Of a DNA stretch of 7,306 nucleotides, positions 7,017-7,306 are shown piece by piece. Numbering within the stretch: position 1 is the first letter of the stretch; each line of letters opens with the position of its first letter. The stretch lies in contig RFHX01000254.1 of the NCBI GenBank assembly GCA_003695725.1, positions 1-7,306 of the forward strand, in the 5' to 3' direction. The stretch is from J061 sp003695725 [NCBI: Candidatus Schekmanbacteria bacterium]. GTDB lineage: Bacteria; Schekmanbacteria; GWA2-38-11. The notes under the pieces are model-generated. The model saw only the letters and a list, made by a program, of their open reading frames with translations. It was not told where the DNA came from and made no database searches. A program made the position numbers and the translations under genes.

Positions 7017-7027
7017 ACACAAAAAAA

Positions 7028-7183
7028 TCATTTAGTTTCTTTATGTAAAGTATGACACCTGCAAAAAGGACAATACTTTGAAAACTCCAATTTATCAGGT
7101 GTTGTTCTTTTATTTTTAGTTGTAGTATAATTCTTTCGCTTACATTGACTGCATGCCAAACTGACTATTATTCTTTCCGCCAT
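7028..7183 (-). CDS. rpmG: 50S ribosomal protein L33
   Basis: A small large-subunit protein near the E site, 51 residues, starting [19 protein letters not shown] and ending HTLHKETK. It has two cysteine pairs, C11-xx-C14 and C38-xx-C41, which marks the zinc-binding (C+) form rather than the cysteine-free paralogue made by some bacteria under zinc shortage. The central [20 protein letters not shown] region is typical of the family. ATG at 7183 has only a weak AGGA about 9 bases upstream. It lies 23 bases after tuf and 11 before tRNA-Trp, the usual place of rpmG in tuf-secE operons. Confidence 0.96.
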   Translation of the reverse strand: MAERIIVSLACSQCKRKNYTTTKNKRTTPDKLEFSKYCPFCRCHTLHKETK

Positions 7184-7206
7184 CTTTTATTTTCCTGAAA
7201 ATGCTT

Positions 7207-7306
7207 TTATTTTATAATTTCGCTGACTACACCTGCGCCTACGGTTCTTCCACCTTCTCTTATTGCAAAACGAAGCTCCTTCTCCATTGCTATGGGCGTT
7301 ATCAAC
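7207..7306 (-). CDS. tuf: Elongation factor Tu (3' end only)
   Basis: The last 32 codons and TAA stop of EF-Tu, the GTPase that brings aminoacyl-tRNA to the ribosome. The visible part reads [20 protein letters not shown] and ends [12 protein letters not shown], the highly conserved end of domain III. The start and the GTP-binding domain lie beyond the right edge. It is followed after 23 bases by rpmG, with no terminator between them, so readthrough from the tuf promoter into the rest of the cluster is plausible. Whether a second tuf copy exists cannot be told from this window. Confidence 0.96.
   Translation of the reverse strand, partial: LITPIAMEKELRFAIREGGRTVGAGVVSEIIK

Overview
The window is one minus-strand block of translation, transcription and secretion genes, read from the right edge to the left: tuf (3' end only), rpmG, tRNA-Trp(CCA), secE, nusG, rplK, rplA, rplJ, rplL and rpoB (its 5' part, running off the left edge). 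This is the classic bacterial tuf-secE-nusG-rplKAJL-rpoB order. No plus-strand gene is supported, and no gap between genes exceeds about 70 bases.

The DNA is A+T-rich. RpoB has inserts at the positions of the two large Escherichia coli inserts (one after the beta1 lobe, one before the C-terminal [12 protein letters not shown] motif), which suggests a Gram-negative-type lineage. SecE has the short single-helix form in its membrane part. I would place the source among uncultured or deep lineages around Deltaproteobacteria, Nitrospirae, NC10 or Schekmanbacteria. This is a feeling from protein style, not a demonstrated assignment.

Layout: 7207-7306 tuf end; 7028-7183 rpmG, a 51-residue four-cysteine L33; 6942-7016 tRNA-Trp; 6335-6877 secE; 5740-6324 nusG; 5295-5723 rplK; 4566-5270 rplA; 4019-4534 rplJ, starting with TTG; 3585-3983 rplL; 1-3515 rpoB. 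Spacers are 10-69 bases. The products supply the tRNA-delivery factor, three stalk-region proteins (L11, L10, L7/L12) plus L1 and L33, the transcription-translation coupling factor NusG, the SecE subunit of the translocon, and the beta subunit of RNA polymerase.

Two proteins carry unexpected additions. SecE is 180 residues long: a normal SecE core of about 60 residues is followed in frame by a complete PKD (polycystic kidney disease) beta-sandwich domain and a hydrophilic tail, which the usual SecE topology would place outside the cytoplasm. RpoB carries an insertion of about 57 residues in its N-terminal protrusion with eight cysteines in four pairs, readable as two tandem zinc ribbons; the first resembles the zinc site of the beta' subunit. 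Smaller oddities are a second short RpoB insertion, two short expansions in the NusG NGN domain, U instead of A at position 14 of the tRNA, a very short rplA-rplJ gap with no room for an L10 leader, and a weak hairpin with a U-run between rplL and rpoB.
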